A stretch of DNA of 64,000 nucleotides from NCBI GenBank assembly GCA_022566735.1, contig JADFIG010000007.1, forward strand, positions 78,711 through 142,710, read 5' to 3'. Positions 1-8,910 of the stretch are shown piece after piece (within the stretch, counting starts at the first letter, position 1; each line of letters starts with the position of its first letter). The notes under the pieces were generated by a model. The model had not been told where the DNA came from. It saw only the letters and a program-made list of their open reading frames with translations, and did not search any database. The translations under genes were made by a program, and so were the position numbers. The stretch comes from Pseudomonadota bacterium. GTDB lineage: Bacteria; Pseudomonadota; Gammaproteobacteria; Burkholderiales; Burkholderiaceae_C.

Positions 1-1152
1 GTCTTCGACGGCATCCTCTTCCCGCTGGTGGCCCTGATGCTGGCCCTGGCCGCGCGCCGTGCGCTGCTCGACGTCATCCCGCTGCCGGTGTTCCGCCTGG
101 CCATCCCGGTGCTGTCCTCGCTGGCCGTCATCCGCCTGACGGTGAAGGTGCTGGGCGCGGCCTTCCCCAACTCCACCACGGTGCGGGTGGTGGAGCGCAC
201 GGTGTCCTGGCTGGCCTGGCTGGCCACGGTGCTGTGGGTCACGGGCGTGATGCCGCTGGTGCTCGATGAACTCGACCAGGTGACCTGGAAAATCGGCTCG
301 GGCGAGGTCAGCCTGCGCAAGGTCATCGAGGGCTCGCTCAGCGCCATCCTGGTGATGATCCTGTCGCTGTCGATCTCCTCGGCCATCGAGTCCAGGCTGC
401 TCAAGGGCGCCACCGACAACCTCTCGATGCGCAAGATGGCCGCCAACGTGCTGCGCGCGCTGCTGCTGGCCGTGGGGCTGATGCTGGCGCTGTCGGCGGT
501 GGGGATCGATCTGACCGCGCTGTCGGTGCTGGGCGGCGCCGTCGGCGTGGGCCTGGGCTTCGGCCTGCAGAAGCTCGCGGCCAACTACGTCAGCGGCTTT
601 GTCATCCTGGCCGAGCGCTCGCTGCGCATCGGTGACCTCGTGCGGGTGGACAACTTCGAGGGCGTCATCACCGACATCAACACCCGCTTCACCGTGCTGC
701 GCTCGGCCTCGGGGCGCGAGTCCATCGTGCCCAACGAGGTGCTCATCACCCAGCGCGTGGAAAACGCCTCCCTGGCCGATCGCCGCGTGCTGCTGACCAC
801 GGTGGTGCAGGTGGCCTATGGCACCGACCTGAACGCCGTGATGCCCGAGTTGCAGTCGGCGGTGGCGGCCATTCCCCGGGTGCTGGACGATCCGGCGCCC
901 TCGGTGCTGCTGTCGAACTTCGCCGCCGACGGGCTGGAGCTGACCGTGGCGTTCTGGATCGCCGATCCGGAGGCCGGCCAGCTGGGCGCGCGCTCGGCGG
1001 TCAACCTGGCGGTGCTGGACACGCTCAACCGCCTGGGCGTGGACATTCCCTTCCCGCAGCGGGTGGTGCGCCATCTGCCGCCGGTGTGGCCACCGGTCCC
1101 GCCGCTGGCACCGCCAGCTGGGCCGCTTGAGGTATCCTCACCGACACCATGA
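1..1152 (+). CDS. MscS-family mechanosensitive ion channel, 5' end outside window
   Basis: The reading frame is open from base 1, so the gene starts upstream; 383 residues are visible. The N-terminal part is rich in hydrophobic helices. The middle carries the glycine/alanine-rich pore helix typical of MscS channels ([20 protein letters not shown], around residues 180-199), followed by the beta domain ([17 protein letters not shown]) and a C-terminal alpha/beta domain. Family knowledge: these inner-membrane channels open under tension during hypo-osmotic shock. The proline-rich C-terminus ends at a TGA that overlaps the ATG of psd (ATGA), so the two genes are probably co-translated. The family call is firm; the physiological stimulus is inferred. 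Confidence 0.88.
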   Translation, partial: VFDGILFPLVALMLALAARRALLDVIPLPVFRLAIPVLSSLAVIRLTVKVLGAAFPNSTTVRVVERTVSWLAWLATVLWVTGVMPLVLDELDQVTWKIGSGEVSLRKVIEGSLSAILVMILSLSISSAIESRLLKGATDNLSMRKMAANVLRALLLAVGLMLALSAVGIDLTALSVLGGAVGVGLGFGLQKLAANYVSGFVILAERSLRIGDLVRVDNFEGVITDINTRFTVLRSASGRESIVPNEVLITQRVENASLADRRVLLTTVVQVAYGTDLNAVMPELQSAVAAIPRVLDDPAPSVLLSNFAADGLELTVAFWIADPEAGQLGARSAVNLAVLDTLNRLGVDIPFPQRVVRHLPPVWPPVPPLAPPAGPLEVSSPTP

Positions 1153-1796
1153 TGTCATCTTTGTATCTGTTTGCGCGTGGCCATCGCCTGCTGACGGCGG
1201 TCGTCGTGCTGTTCACGCTGGGCCTGGCCTGGCTGCTGGGCGATGGCTGGGGGCTGCTGTTCTCGGTCCTGATGGCGGCACTGGCCGTCCTGCTGTGGCG
1301 CGATGCGCCCCGGGCGGTGCCCACGCAAAGCGGTGCGGTGCTGTCGCCGGCCGATGGCCGCGTGGTCCGCATCGAAAAAGCCCGCGACCCCTACGCCGAC
1401 CGCGATGCCCTGCGCATCAGCGTGTTCATGAACCTGTTCGACGCCCATGCCAACCGCGCCAGCGTGGACGGTGTGATCCGGCAAGTGCAGTATTTCCCGG
1501 GGGCGGCCATCAGCACCGACCTGGACACCGCCTCGGCCCGCCACGAGCGCAATGCCGTGGTCATCGAATCCAATGGCGAGTTGGTGACGCTGGTGCAGGT
1601 GGCCGGCCTGATCGCGCGGCGCATCCTGTGCACGGTCAAGCCGGGTGACACGCTCACCCGCGGCCAGCGCTATGGCCTCATCCGCTTTGGCTCGCGCGTC
1701 GACATCTACCTGCCGCCGCACGCCGTGCCCAAGGTGGCGCCGGGCGAGCGGGTGTCTGCCACCACGACCATCCTGGCCACCCTCGCCAATGCATGA
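1149..1796 (+). CDS. psd: Phosphatidylserine decarboxylase proenzyme, short PSD-A type
   Basis: A 215-residue membrane-associated enzyme that decarboxylates phosphatidylserine to phosphatidylethanolamine. Two N-terminal hydrophobic segments (about residues 12-50) are followed by the catalytic domain. The self-cleavage motif is FGSR at about residues 180-183; Ser182 should become the pyruvoyl group. Length and motif fit the short PSD-A branch (Sinorhizobium type) rather than the 280-320-residue E. coli type. The ATG overlaps the stop of the channel gene; another ATG follows immediately. pssA begins 7 bases downstream, so substrate synthesis and use are encoded together. A second, PSD-B type gene lies at 33703-34587. 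Confidence 0.9.
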   Translation: MMSSLYLFARGHRLLTAVVVLFTLGLAWLLGDGWGLLFSVLMAALAVLLWRDAPRAVPTQSGAVLSPADGRVVRIEKARDPYADRDALRISVFMNLFDAHANRASVDGVIRQVQYFPGAAISTDLDTASARHERNAVVIESNGELVTLVQVAGLIARRILCTVKPGDTLTRGQRYGLIRFGSRVDIYLPPHAVPKVAPGERVSATTTILATLANA

Positions 1797-1803
1797 ACAA
1801 CGC

Positions 1804-2625
1804 ATGAGCTCGACCGACCCCACCCCGGACATCGACCCGACCGAGCTGCACCGTCCGCGCCGCAAGGGCATCTACATCCTGCCCAACCTGTTCACGCTGG
1901 CGGCGCTGTTCGGCGGCTTCTACGCCATCGTCATGGCCATGAACGGCCAGTTCGAGCAGGCCGCCGTCGGCATCTTCTGCGCCATGGTGCTCGACAGCCT
2001 GGACGGCCGCGTGGCGCGCATGACCCACACCCAGAGCGCCTTCGGCGAGCAGATGGACAGCCTCTCCGACATGGTGTCCTTCGGTGCCGCGCCGGCCCTC
2101 ATCGTCTATGAGTGGGCGCTCAAGGGCATGGGCAAGCTGGGCTGGATCGCCGCTTTCGTCTACTGCTCGGGCGCTGCGCTGCGCCTGGCCCGCTTCAACA
2201 CCAACATCGCCGTGGTGGACCGCCGCTTCTTCCAGGGCCTGCCCAGCCCGGCGGCGGCGGCGCTGGTCGTGGGCTTCATCTGGGTGGTGACGGACGCCGG
2301 CTACAGCCCGCAGACCACGCCCTGGCTGGTCTGGCTGGCCTGCGCGCTGACGCTGTACGCGGGCCTGACCATGGTCACCAACATCCCCTTCTACAGCTTC
2401 AAGGACGTCAGCTTCAAGCGCACGGTGCCCTTCATCGTGATCGTGGCCATCGCCCTGGGCATTTCCGTCATCACGATCCACCCGCCCATCGTCCTCTTTG
2501 CCATCTTCATGTTCTACGGCCTGTCGGGCTACGGCGTGTTCGTCATCAAATGGCGACGCGGCCGTCCGGTGAGCGTGATCTCCACCTCCACCGACGAGCC
2601 CGACGAAGAAGGCCTCCACCGCTGA
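1804..2625 (+). CDS. pssA: CDP-diacylglycerol-serine O-phosphatidyltransferase
   Basis: A 273-residue integral membrane enzyme that makes phosphatidylserine from CDP-diacylglycerol and serine. The CDP-alcohol phosphotransferase signature is clear: DSLDGRVAR followed by GEQMDSLSD, giving the D-x2-DG-x2-AR-x8-G-x3-D-x3-D pattern. Several transmembrane helices follow, and the tail is basic then acidic. I place the start at the ATG at 1804 (MSSTDPTP); an ATG five codons earlier at 1789 overlaps the end of psd and cannot be excluded. It sits between psd and leuA; the lipid genes and leuA read as one transcription unit. Confidence 0.92.
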   Translation: MSSTDPTPDIDPTELHRPRRKGIYILPNLFTLAALFGGFYAIVMAMNGQFEQAAVGIFCAMVLDSLDGRVARMTHTQSAFGEQMDSLSDMVSFGAAPALIVYEWALKGMGKLGWIAAFVYCSGAALRLARFNTNIAVVDRRFFQGLPSPAAAALVVGFIWVVTDAGYSPQTTPWLVWLACALTLYAGLTMVTNIPFYSFKDVSFKRTVPFIVIVAIALGISVITIHPPIVLFAIFMFYGLSGYGVFVIKWRRGRPVSVISTSTDEPDEEGLHR

Positions 2626-2650
2626 CCGGCGCTGCTGACCGAGTGACCCC

Positions 2651-4192
2651 ATGACCGACAAGCTCATCATTTTCGACACCACCCTGCGCGATGGCGAACA
2701 GTCGCCCGGCGCCTCCATGACCCGCGAAGAAAAGCTGCGCATCGCCCGCCAGCTGGAGCGCCTCAAGGTGGACGTCATCGAAGCCGGCTTTGCCGCATCT
2801 TCCAACGGCGACTTCGAGGCCATCAAGGCCATCGCCGACGCCATCAAGGAGTCGACCGTCTGCTCGCTGGCCCGTGCCAACGACCGCGACATCGCCCGCG
2901 CCGCCGAGGCCCTCAAGGGCGCGAACGCCTGGCGCATCCACACCTTCATCGCCACCTCTGCGCTGCACATGGAAAAGAAGCTGCGCATGAGCCCGGAGCA
3001 GGTGCTGGAGCAGGCGAAGCTGTCGGTGAAGTTCGCCCGCAACCTGACGGCCGATGTCGAGTTTTCGGCCGAGGACGGCTACCGCTCGGACCTCGATTTC
3101 CTGGCCCGCGTCTGCGAAGCCGTCATCAACCAAGGCGCCACCACCATCAACATCCCCGACACGGTGGGCTATGCCATCCCCGAGCTGTACGGCAACTTCA
3201 TCCGCGAACTGCGCCAGAAGGTGCCCAACTCCGACAAGGCGATCTGGTCGGTGCATTGCCACAACGACCTGGGCATGGCCGTGGCCAACTCCCTGGCCGG
3301 CGTGAAGATCGGCGGGGCCCGCCAGGTCGAGTGCACCATCAACGGCCTGGGCGAGCGCGCCGGCAACTGCGCGCTGGAAGAGGTCGTGATGGCCGTGAAG
3401 ACGCGCCGCGATTACTTCGGCCTGGACGTGGGCATCGAGACCACCCAGATCATGCCGGCCTCCCGCCTGGTGTCGCAGACCACCGGCTTCGTCGTGCAGC
3501 CCAACAAGGCCGTGGTCGGCGCCAACGCCTTCGCCCACGCCTCCGGCATCCACCAGGATGGCGTGCTCAAGGCGCGTGACACCTACGAAATCATGCGCGC
3601 GGAAGACGTGGGCTGGGCCGCCAACAAGATCGTGCTGGGCAAGCTGTCGGGCCGCAACGCCTTCAAGCAGCGCCTGCAGGAGTTGGGCATCGAGCTGGAT
3701 TCGGAAGCCGAAATCAATGCGGCCTTCGCCAAGTTCAAGGAACTGGCCGACCGCAAGAGCGAGATTTTCGACGAGGACATCATTGCCCTGGTCGGCGACG
3801 AAAGCGTCACCAGCGAGCAGGAGCACTACCGCCTGGTGGCCCTGTCGCAGCGCTCCGAGATGGGTGAACGCCCTCATGCCGACGTGGTTTTTGCCGCGGG
3901 TGGCGTCGAGCACCGCAGCAGCGCCGAAGGCAACGGTCCGGTGGACGCCTCGGTCAAGGCCATCGAGGCCGTCGTGAAAAGTGGCGCGGAAATGGTCCTC
4001 TACTCGGTCAATGCCATCACCTCGGGAAGCACAGAATCCCAGGGAGAGGTGACGGTCCGCCTGCAGCACAGCGGCCGGGTCGTCAACGGCGTCGGGGCCG
4101 ATCCGGACATCGTGGTGGCGTCTGCCAAAGCCTATCTGTCTGCGTTGAACAAGCTGCACAGCAAGGCCGAGAGGGTGGCAGCCCAGGGTTGA
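2651..4192 (+). CDS. leuA: 2-isopropylmalate synthase, short LeuA type
   Basis: A 513-residue cytosolic enzyme that condenses acetyl-CoA with 2-oxoisovalerate in the first committed step of leucine synthesis. The N-terminal TIM barrel begins with the [12 protein letters not shown] motif, the [13 protein letters not shown] segment supplies metal-binding histidines, and the C-terminal third is the regulatory LeuA dimer domain used for leucine feedback. The length is normal for the E. coli-like class. It follows pssA by 25 bases and is closed by a terminator at 4238-4268. A longer paralogue of the other LeuA class lies at 58319-60022. Confidence 0.95.
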   Translation: MTDKLIIFDTTLRDGEQSPGASMTREEKLRIARQLERLKVDVIEAGFAASSNGDFEAIKAIADAIKESTVCSLARANDRDIARAAEALKGANAWRIHTFIATSALHMEKKLRMSPEQVLEQAKLSVKFARNLTADVEFSAEDGYRSDLDFLARVCEAVINQGATTINIPDTVGYAIPELYGNFIRELRQKVPNSDKAIWSVHCHNDLGMAVANSLAGVKIGGARQVECTINGLGERAGNCALEEVVMAVKTRRDYFGLDVGIETTQIMPASRLVSQTTGFVVQPNKAVVGANAFAHASGIHQDGVLKARDTYEIMRAEDVGWAANKIVLGKLSGRNAFKQRLQELGIELDSEAEINAAFAKFKELADRKSEIFDEDIIALVGDESVTSEQEHYRLVALSQRSEMGERPHADVVFAAGGVEHRSSAEGNGPVDASVKAIEAVVKSGAEMVLYSVNAITSGSTESQGEVTVRLQHSGRVVNGVGADPDIVVASAKAYLSALNKLHSKAERVAAQG

Positions 4193-4237
4193 CACAGCCC
4201 CCAAGGTGGCCGAATTCCACAGGCCACTTCATGAAAG

Positions 4238-4268
4238 ACGCGTAAGTCTTTGATCTTGCGCGTTTTTT
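4238..4268 (+). terminator. Rho-independent terminator after leuA
   Basis: The stem ACGCGTAAG pairs with CTTGCGCGT (one G-T wobble) across an 8-base loop and runs into six T. It closes the psd-pssA-leuA unit. Confidence 0.75.
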
Positions 4269-4302
4269 ATTTACACTTCGGTAAGGACGAAAGGGCTGTA
4301 CC

Positions 4303-5511
4303 GTGGTTGGCAACAAGCGCAACAAAAATCTTCGCAAGGATGGCTGGTTTCTGGCGGGCGTGACGGCGCTGTCGCTGGCACTGGCCTGGGCCGCTCCGGC
4401 GGAGGCCAGGACCACCCGCAGCAAGGCCGTGGCCACCAAGACCACGGCCCGCAGCGTTGCCAAGCCCACCGTCCGGGTGGCCGCCAAGCCCGCCGCCGTG
4501 GCCAGCAAGTCCAGCCGCAAGGGCCGTGTGCGCTCCGCAGGGGCTTCGGTGGCGCCGGTGGCTGCCGTGGCACGCACCGCGCAGCCGGTCCAGCCGCTGA
4601 TGCCGATTTCGGTGAAGGCCTCCACGGCCATCCCGCTCAAGCCCTCGGCCACCGTCGCCGCGGCCTCGGGGGCCACTGGCGCGTCCTTCGGCCAGATCTA
4701 CGGCCTGCACCACACGCCCGATCCGCTGGACCTGAAGTCCAGCGTGGCCCTGGTGATGGACCAGGACACCAACGAGGTCGTGCTGGCCAAGAATTCCGAA
4801 GCGGTGCTGCCCATCGCTTCCCTGACCAAGCTGATGACGGCCGCCATCATCGTCGAGTCGCGTCTGCCCATGGACGAGGCCATCACCGTCACCAGCGACG
4901 ATGTCGACACCGAGAAGAACAGCAGCTCGCGCCTGAACGTGGGCGCGACCCTCAGCCGCGGCGAGTTGCTGCACCTGGCGCTGATGTCGTCCGAGAACCG
5001 CGCTGCGCACGCCCTGGGCCGCACCTTCCCCGGCGGCATGCAGGCGTTCGTGGCCGCGATGAATGCCAAGGCGCGTGGCCTGGGCATGAGCGACACCCGC
5101 TATGTGGACCCGACCGGCCTGAACAGCAACAACCAGTCCAGTGCGCGCGACCTCGCCGTGCTGGTCAAGGCCGCTTACCAGCAGCCGCTCATCCGCGAGC
5201 TGTCGACCTCGCCGGAGCACGCCGTGCGCCTGGGCAACCGCCAGGTCCAGTTCCGCAACACCAACAGCCTGGTGCGCAGCCCGGCCTGGGACATCGGCCT
5301 GCAAAAGACGGGCTACATCGTCGAAGCCGGCCGTTGCCTGGTCATGCAGGCCAGCATGGTGGGGCGCAAGTACATCATGATCTTCCTGGATTCGGCCGGG
5401 AAGTACTCGCGCCAGGCCGACGCCGAGCGCGTGCGCCGCTGGCTGGAGCGGGCCTCCCACAAGGGCGCCATGACCTCGACGGGCCTGGAAGGCATCGACG
5501 TCACCTCCTGA
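4303..5511 (+). CDS. pbpG: D-alanyl-D-alanine endopeptidase (PBP7 type)
   Basis: A 402-residue exported serine peptidase of the S11 family, acting on peptidoglycan cross-links in the periplasm. A signal sequence ends around AWAAPAEA (residues 25-35). A low-complexity Lys/Ala/Thr-rich linker of about 90 residues follows, longer than in E. coli PBP7. The catalytic motifs are all present: SLTK at 173-176 (nucleophile Ser173), SEN at 230-232 and KTG at 335-337. The start is GTG at 4303, preceded by AAGGACGAAAGGG. The gene stands alone between two terminators. Confidence 0.9.
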   Translation: MVGNKRNKNLRKDGWFLAGVTALSLALAWAAPAEARTTRSKAVATKTTARSVAKPTVRVAAKPAAVASKSSRKGRVRSAGASVAPVAAVARTAQPVQPLMPISVKASTAIPLKPSATVAAASGATGASFGQIYGLHHTPDPLDLKSSVALVMDQDTNEVVLAKNSEAVLPIASLTKLMTAAIIVESRLPMDEAITVTSDDVDTEKNSSSRLNVGATLSRGELLHLALMSSENRAAHALGRTFPGGMQAFVAAMNAKARGLGMSDTRYVDPTGLNSNNQSSARDLAVLVKAAYQQPLIRELSTSPEHAVRLGNRQVQFRNTNSLVRSPAWDIGLQKTGYIVEAGRCLVMQASMVGRKYIMIFLDSAGKYSRQADAERVRRWLERASHKGAMTSTGLEGIDVTS

Positions 5512-5549
5512 CACGGGGCTGCCCTGGCTGGCAGGCCCATGCAAGCAAA

Positions 5550-5582
5550 GCGCCTTGAGGCTCTCGCCTCAGGCGCTTTTTT
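5550..5582 (+). terminator. Rho-independent terminator after pbpG
   Basis: GCGCCTTGAGGC pairs with GCCTCAGGCGC (one bulged base) around TCTC and is followed by six T. The stem is symmetrical, so it could also serve the convergent IclR gene. Confidence 0.8.
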
Positions 5583-5616
5583 CATGCCCCCATGCCCGCC
5601 CGGGCGCTGAAGGGGC

Positions 5617-6372
5617 TCAGGCCGAGGCGGCGTGTTGCCAGCCCAGCAGGCCCGACACCCGCTGGGCGCTGAGCTTGAGCGCGTCCTGCCATTCGGCGGG
5701 CACGCTTTGCAGGTGCGACACGTTCAGCGCCAGGCTGGCCACCACGCCCCCGAGGTCGTCGTGGACGGGGGTGACGATGACCTGCAGCTGCGGGTCGGCG
5801 CTTTCGCTGTCCATGGCCAGGCCGCTCTGGCGGATCTGACCGAGTTCGGCTTGCAGCTGCTCGTAGCGGGTGCCTTGCGCGGTGCTCAGGGCGCGCAGCA
5901 CCCCGGCCGACTCATTGAGCAGCAGCACCTTGCCGGCCGCGCAGCCCGTCAGCGGCAGGCGCAGGCCCATCACGCGGGTGACCTGCACGCCGGAGCGCTC
6001 GGTGACGGTGCGCTCGACGCACAGGGCCTCGTCTTCGTGGCGCACGAACAGCGAAACCGGGTGGCCGGTCAGGCGGTGCAGTTCCTGCATGGGGCGCACG
6101 GCCAGCTCGCGCACGTCCAGGCGCGACTTCACCAGGTTGCCCAGGGTCAGCAGGCGGATGCCCAGGCGGTAGGCGCCGGGGCCGGAGCGCTCGACCAGGC
6201 CGCCGACGGCCAGGTCGTTGAGGATGCGGTGGGCGGTGGAGGGGTGCAGGCCGGTCTGCTCGCTGATGGATTTCAGCGACACCGCGTCCCCCTCGTGCGC
6301 GAGCGTGTCCAGCAGAGAGAACATGCGGCCGATCACCTGGATGGAGGTGTTGTCTGGTTTGGTATCGCTCAT
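5617..6372 (-). CDS. IclR-family transcriptional regulator
   Basis: A 251-residue DNA-binding regulator. The N-terminal winged helix-turn-helix covers about residues 10-70 (SLKSISEQTGLHPSTAHRIL), followed by the IclR effector-binding domain (residues 85-245). The start is ATG at 6372, preceded by GGAG at suitable spacing on the minus strand; an upstream in-frame extension lacks family character. It is transcribed away from the TIGR03790-like gene across a 122-base intergenic region, so it may control that gene or itself; no enzyme gene beside it reveals the ligand. Confidence 0.88.
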   Translation of the reverse strand: MSDTKPDNTSIQVIGRMFSLLDTLAHEGDAVSLKSISEQTGLHPSTAHRILNDLAVGGLVERSGPGAYRLGIRLLTLGNLVKSRLDVRELAVRPMQELHRLTGHPVSLFVRHEDEALCVERTVTERSGVQVTRVMGLRLPLTGCAAGKVLLLNESAGVLRALSTAQGTRYEQLQAELGQIRQSGLAMDSESADPQLQVIVTPVHDDLGGVVASLALNVSHLQSVPAEWQDALKLSAQRVSGLLGWQHAASA

Positions 6373-6494
6373 CGGTTTTTCTCCGCGGAAACGGCTTTTC
6401 GGAAAGTGAGATTCATGAGCAATCGGCGAAATAATCGGCCGCTTGAGCGTTGATCGTGCGCTTGGCCGTGTGTTTTTTGGCATCTGATACCGCA

Positions 6495-7805
6495 ATGCAC
6501 ATTTTTGAATCTCTGAAGGGCCCTTTGACCCGTCTGGAGGGCTGGGGCCGTCTCGGCGGTCTGCGCCGCATGGCCCGCTGGAGCGCGGCCTGTCTGACGT
6601 TTGCCGGTGCTGCCATGTCGGCCCAGGCCCAGCCGGAGGCCGTCGCGTCGTCTCCGGCCACGGGTGGCGCCGCGGTCACCTCGGCGCTTGCGGGCAGCGC
6701 GCCTTCGCAGCGCCACTGGATGAGCGTGCCACGCGTGGTGGGCCGCATCACCGCCCAGAACCTTGGCCTGGTCATCAACCAGGACGATCCGTACTCCGTG
6801 CAGGTGGGCGAGTACTACGCACGCGCCCGACGCATCCCCGAGCAGCACATCCTGCGTGTGAGCCTGCCGGTCAAGTCGGCGCTGACGCCCCAGGAGTTCG
6901 AGGAGTTCAACAAGCGCGTCCAGGCCTTCTATGGCGATCAGGTCCACGGCCTGGCGCTGGCCTGGCGCATGCCCTATGGCGTGGATTGCCAGAGCATCAC
7001 CGGCGCCCTGGCCATGGGCTTCGATCCCAAGCTGTGCGCGGCGAACTGCGGGCCGGCGAAGGCGTCGCCGTACTTCGGCAGCCGCTCGTCACAGCCCTTC
7101 AAGGACCACGGCATGCGCCTGGGCATGCTGCTGGCCGCGCGTGACGTCGACACAGCCAGGGCCCTGATCGATCGCGGCGTGAAGGCCGATGGCAGCCTGG
7201 GCTTGCGCGGCGCCCCGCCGGTGGGTGCGCACTTCGTCATCACCTCCGACAGCGTGCGCAGCGTGCGCCAGATGTTCTACCCGCCGCCCACGCAGGTGGC
7301 TCGCCTGGGGCTGGATGTGCAGATCGACCGCACGGATGCCCTGAAAGGCGTGGACCGCGTGCTGCTGTACATGACGGGCAAGGCCAATGTGGACTGGCTG
7401 GACAAGGTGGGCTTCGTGCCGGGGGCCCTGGCGGACCACCTGACCTCGTTCGGCGGCATCATCGACAAGCCCCATGGGCAGATGACGGTGCTGTCCTGGA
7501 TCCAGGCCGGAGCGACCGCCACCTACGGCACGGTCAGCGAGCCTTGTGCCCACTGGCAGAAGTTCCCGCACCCCCAGGCCTTGCTGTTGTTCTACTCCCA
7601 GGGCGCGACCGCCCTGGAGGCCTACTGGAAGAGTGTGTTGTGGCCCTCGCAAGGGATCTTCGTGGGGGAGCCCCTGGCGGCGCCTTACGCGCGGGACACC
7701 CTCCGCGACAGCCCCCCCGCGCCCCGCGAGGCCCCCCGTGAGCCAGCCCAGGACGTGTCAAGCCAGGTGGTGATGAACGGCATCGGCCGCCTGCTGCCGC
7801 GTTGA
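6495..7805 (+). CDS. TIGR03790-family exported protein of unknown function
   Basis: A 436-residue protein resembling the uncharacterised TIGR03790 family: a conserved opening (NLGLVINQDDPYSVQVGEYY), an RIPEQHILRV segment and a late GATATYGTVSEPC motif. A likely signal peptide starts at the internal Met at 6570 (MARWSAACLTFAGAAMSAQA), so translation may begin there instead of 6495. Paired cysteines around CQS and CAANC (near residues 165-185) may form disulfides. The C-terminus is proline/arginine-rich. No enzymatic motif is recognisable. It is divergent from the IclR regulator. Confidence 0.75.
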   Translation: MHIFESLKGPLTRLEGWGRLGGLRRMARWSAACLTFAGAAMSAQAQPEAVASSPATGGAAVTSALAGSAPSQRHWMSVPRVVGRITAQNLGLVINQDDPYSVQVGEYYARARRIPEQHILRVSLPVKSALTPQEFEEFNKRVQAFYGDQVHGLALAWRMPYGVDCQSITGALAMGFDPKLCAANCGPAKASPYFGSRSSQPFKDHGMRLGMLLAARDVDTARALIDRGVKADGSLGLRGAPPVGAHFVITSDSVRSVRQMFYPPPTQVARLGLDVQIDRTDALKGVDRVLLYMTGKANVDWLDKVGFVPGALADHLTSFGGIIDKPHGQMTVLSWIQAGATATYGTVSEPCAHWQKFPHPQALLLFYSQGATALEAYWKSVLWPSQGIFVGEPLAAPYARDTLRDSPPAPREAPREPAQDVSSQVVMNGIGRLLPR

Positions 7806-7833
7806 GGCTCGGCAGCTCCCGGCACCGGCCACC

Positions 7834-8766
7834 TCAGCGCAGCCAGCCCCAGCGCACCTGCTGGGCCATCCAGCTTTTGCGCAGCGGCGTGAGCACGATG
7901 CGCTGGTGCAGCACCGTCTCGCCCCCCGCGTGCACGGCCTCGGCCAGCGCCAGCGAGGTGTGGGCGAGGTAGACGAGCGGACGCAGGGCCTGGCGCTCGG
8001 CCGGAGGCAGGGCGCGCACCGCGTCCAGCGCCTGCAGCAGGGTGGCGCGCGCGCGCTGGTGCAGGGTCGCCAGCAGGCCCGGCCAGCCCGCGGGCATGGG
8101 CGACTCCGGCCGGCTGAGCTGGTGGGCGCGCACGTCGTGCGATTGCAGCAGGTCGATGCCGACCATGATCCAGCCCGCCCTGGCGTCCTGGCCCAGGCGT
8201 GCCAGCTGGTGGGCTTGTCGCAGGCCCAGTCCGAGCAGAGACGCCGCGGTGACGGCCGCCTCGCTGCGCGCGCCCAACAGCCGGGCCGCGACCCTGCAGG
8301 CGCCGCCGGTGGTCTGCTGCATGTGCTGCTGCAGGCTGGCGTCGTCCATCCAGCGGGTCTGGTGCACGAGTTGCAGCAGGCCGTCGAGTTGCTGTTGCCA
8401 CCAGGGCCAGTGCGCCTCCCCCATCGCCTCGCGCGTCGCCGAGGGCAGGCTCAGCCAGGCCTGGGTGAGGGGGTGGCGGGCACGGCCCTGGGCGGTTTCG
8501 GCGATTTCCTGGCGCCACCAGCCCAGCTTGGCTTCGGCCACGCCCGGATCTCGGACGTCCATCGGGATGCGGCTGACCTCGTGCCACCAGCGCACCCAGA
8601 GGTGCAGGGCAGGGCGCCGCGCGGCAGGCGTCAGGCGCAGGGCGTGGTACAGGCTGGTGCCTGCGCGAGGCACGTCCATGGCGATCTGTGGGGCCAGCGG
8701 TGCGGGCGGTGCCTCGGTGGCAGGGGTGGGGGCCGAGGTCTGGCCGGGAGCGGAAGGTGTGGACAT
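7834..8766 (-). CDS. Squalene/phytoene synthase-fold protein, probably catalytically dead
   Basis: A 310-residue protein with the overall layout of the squalene/phytoene synthase family: the conserved DPGVAEAKLGWWRQEI segment (about residues 73-88) and a helical HQLARLGQDARAGW segment around residue 190. However, the first Asp-rich motif that should precede the EAKLGWW segment reads HEVSRIPMD, and the second motif lacks the DxxxD arrangement. Prenyl-diphosphate metal binding therefore looks lost. No other isoprenoid gene is nearby. The start is ATG at 8766 with no clear ribosome site; a TTG at 8796 is possible. It is divergent from the RND efflux genes. Confidence 0.65.
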   Translation of the reverse strand: MSTPSAPGQTSAPTPATEAPPAPLAPQIAMDVPRAGTSLYHALRLTPAARRPALHLWVRWWHEVSRIPMDVRDPGVAEAKLGWWRQEIAETAQGRARHPLTQAWLSLPSATREAMGEAHWPWWQQQLDGLLQLVHQTRWMDDASLQQHMQQTTGGACRVAARLLGARSEAAVTAASLLGLGLRQAHQLARLGQDARAGWIMVGIDLLQSHDVRAHQLSRPESPMPAGWPGLLATLHQRARATLLQALDAVRALPPAERQALRPLVYLAHTSLALAEAVHAGGETVLHQRIVLTPLRKSWMAQQVRWGWLR

Positions 8767-8830
8767 CGACGAGGAGGTGACAGCGCAGGGCGCCAAAGCG
8801 ACATTCTCTCAAGATGTCTGATTGGCCGAA

Positions 8831-8860
8831 TTGACAGATGGGGAGCGGCCTGCCTACATT
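8831..8860 (+). promoter_or_regulatory. Sigma-70 promoter of the RND efflux operon
   Basis: A consensus -35 TTGACA (8831-8836) and a -10 TACATT (8855-8860) are separated by 18 bases. Transcription would begin near 8867, inside the palindrome that follows. Confidence 0.7.
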
Positions 8861-8878
8861 ACTGACCCGCGGGTCAGT
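8861..8878. promoter_or_regulatory. 18-bp perfect palindrome, candidate repressor operator
   Basis: ACTGACCCGCGGGTCAGT is fully self-complementary and begins directly after the -10 box, covering the predicted transcription start. This placement is typical of TetR/AcrR-type repressor sites controlling efflux pumps. No TetR gene is present in the window, so the repressor would be encoded elsewhere. Confidence 0.65.
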
Positions 8879-8910
8879 TGATGCGGACCCCCACCCATCA
8901 CCTGACCACG

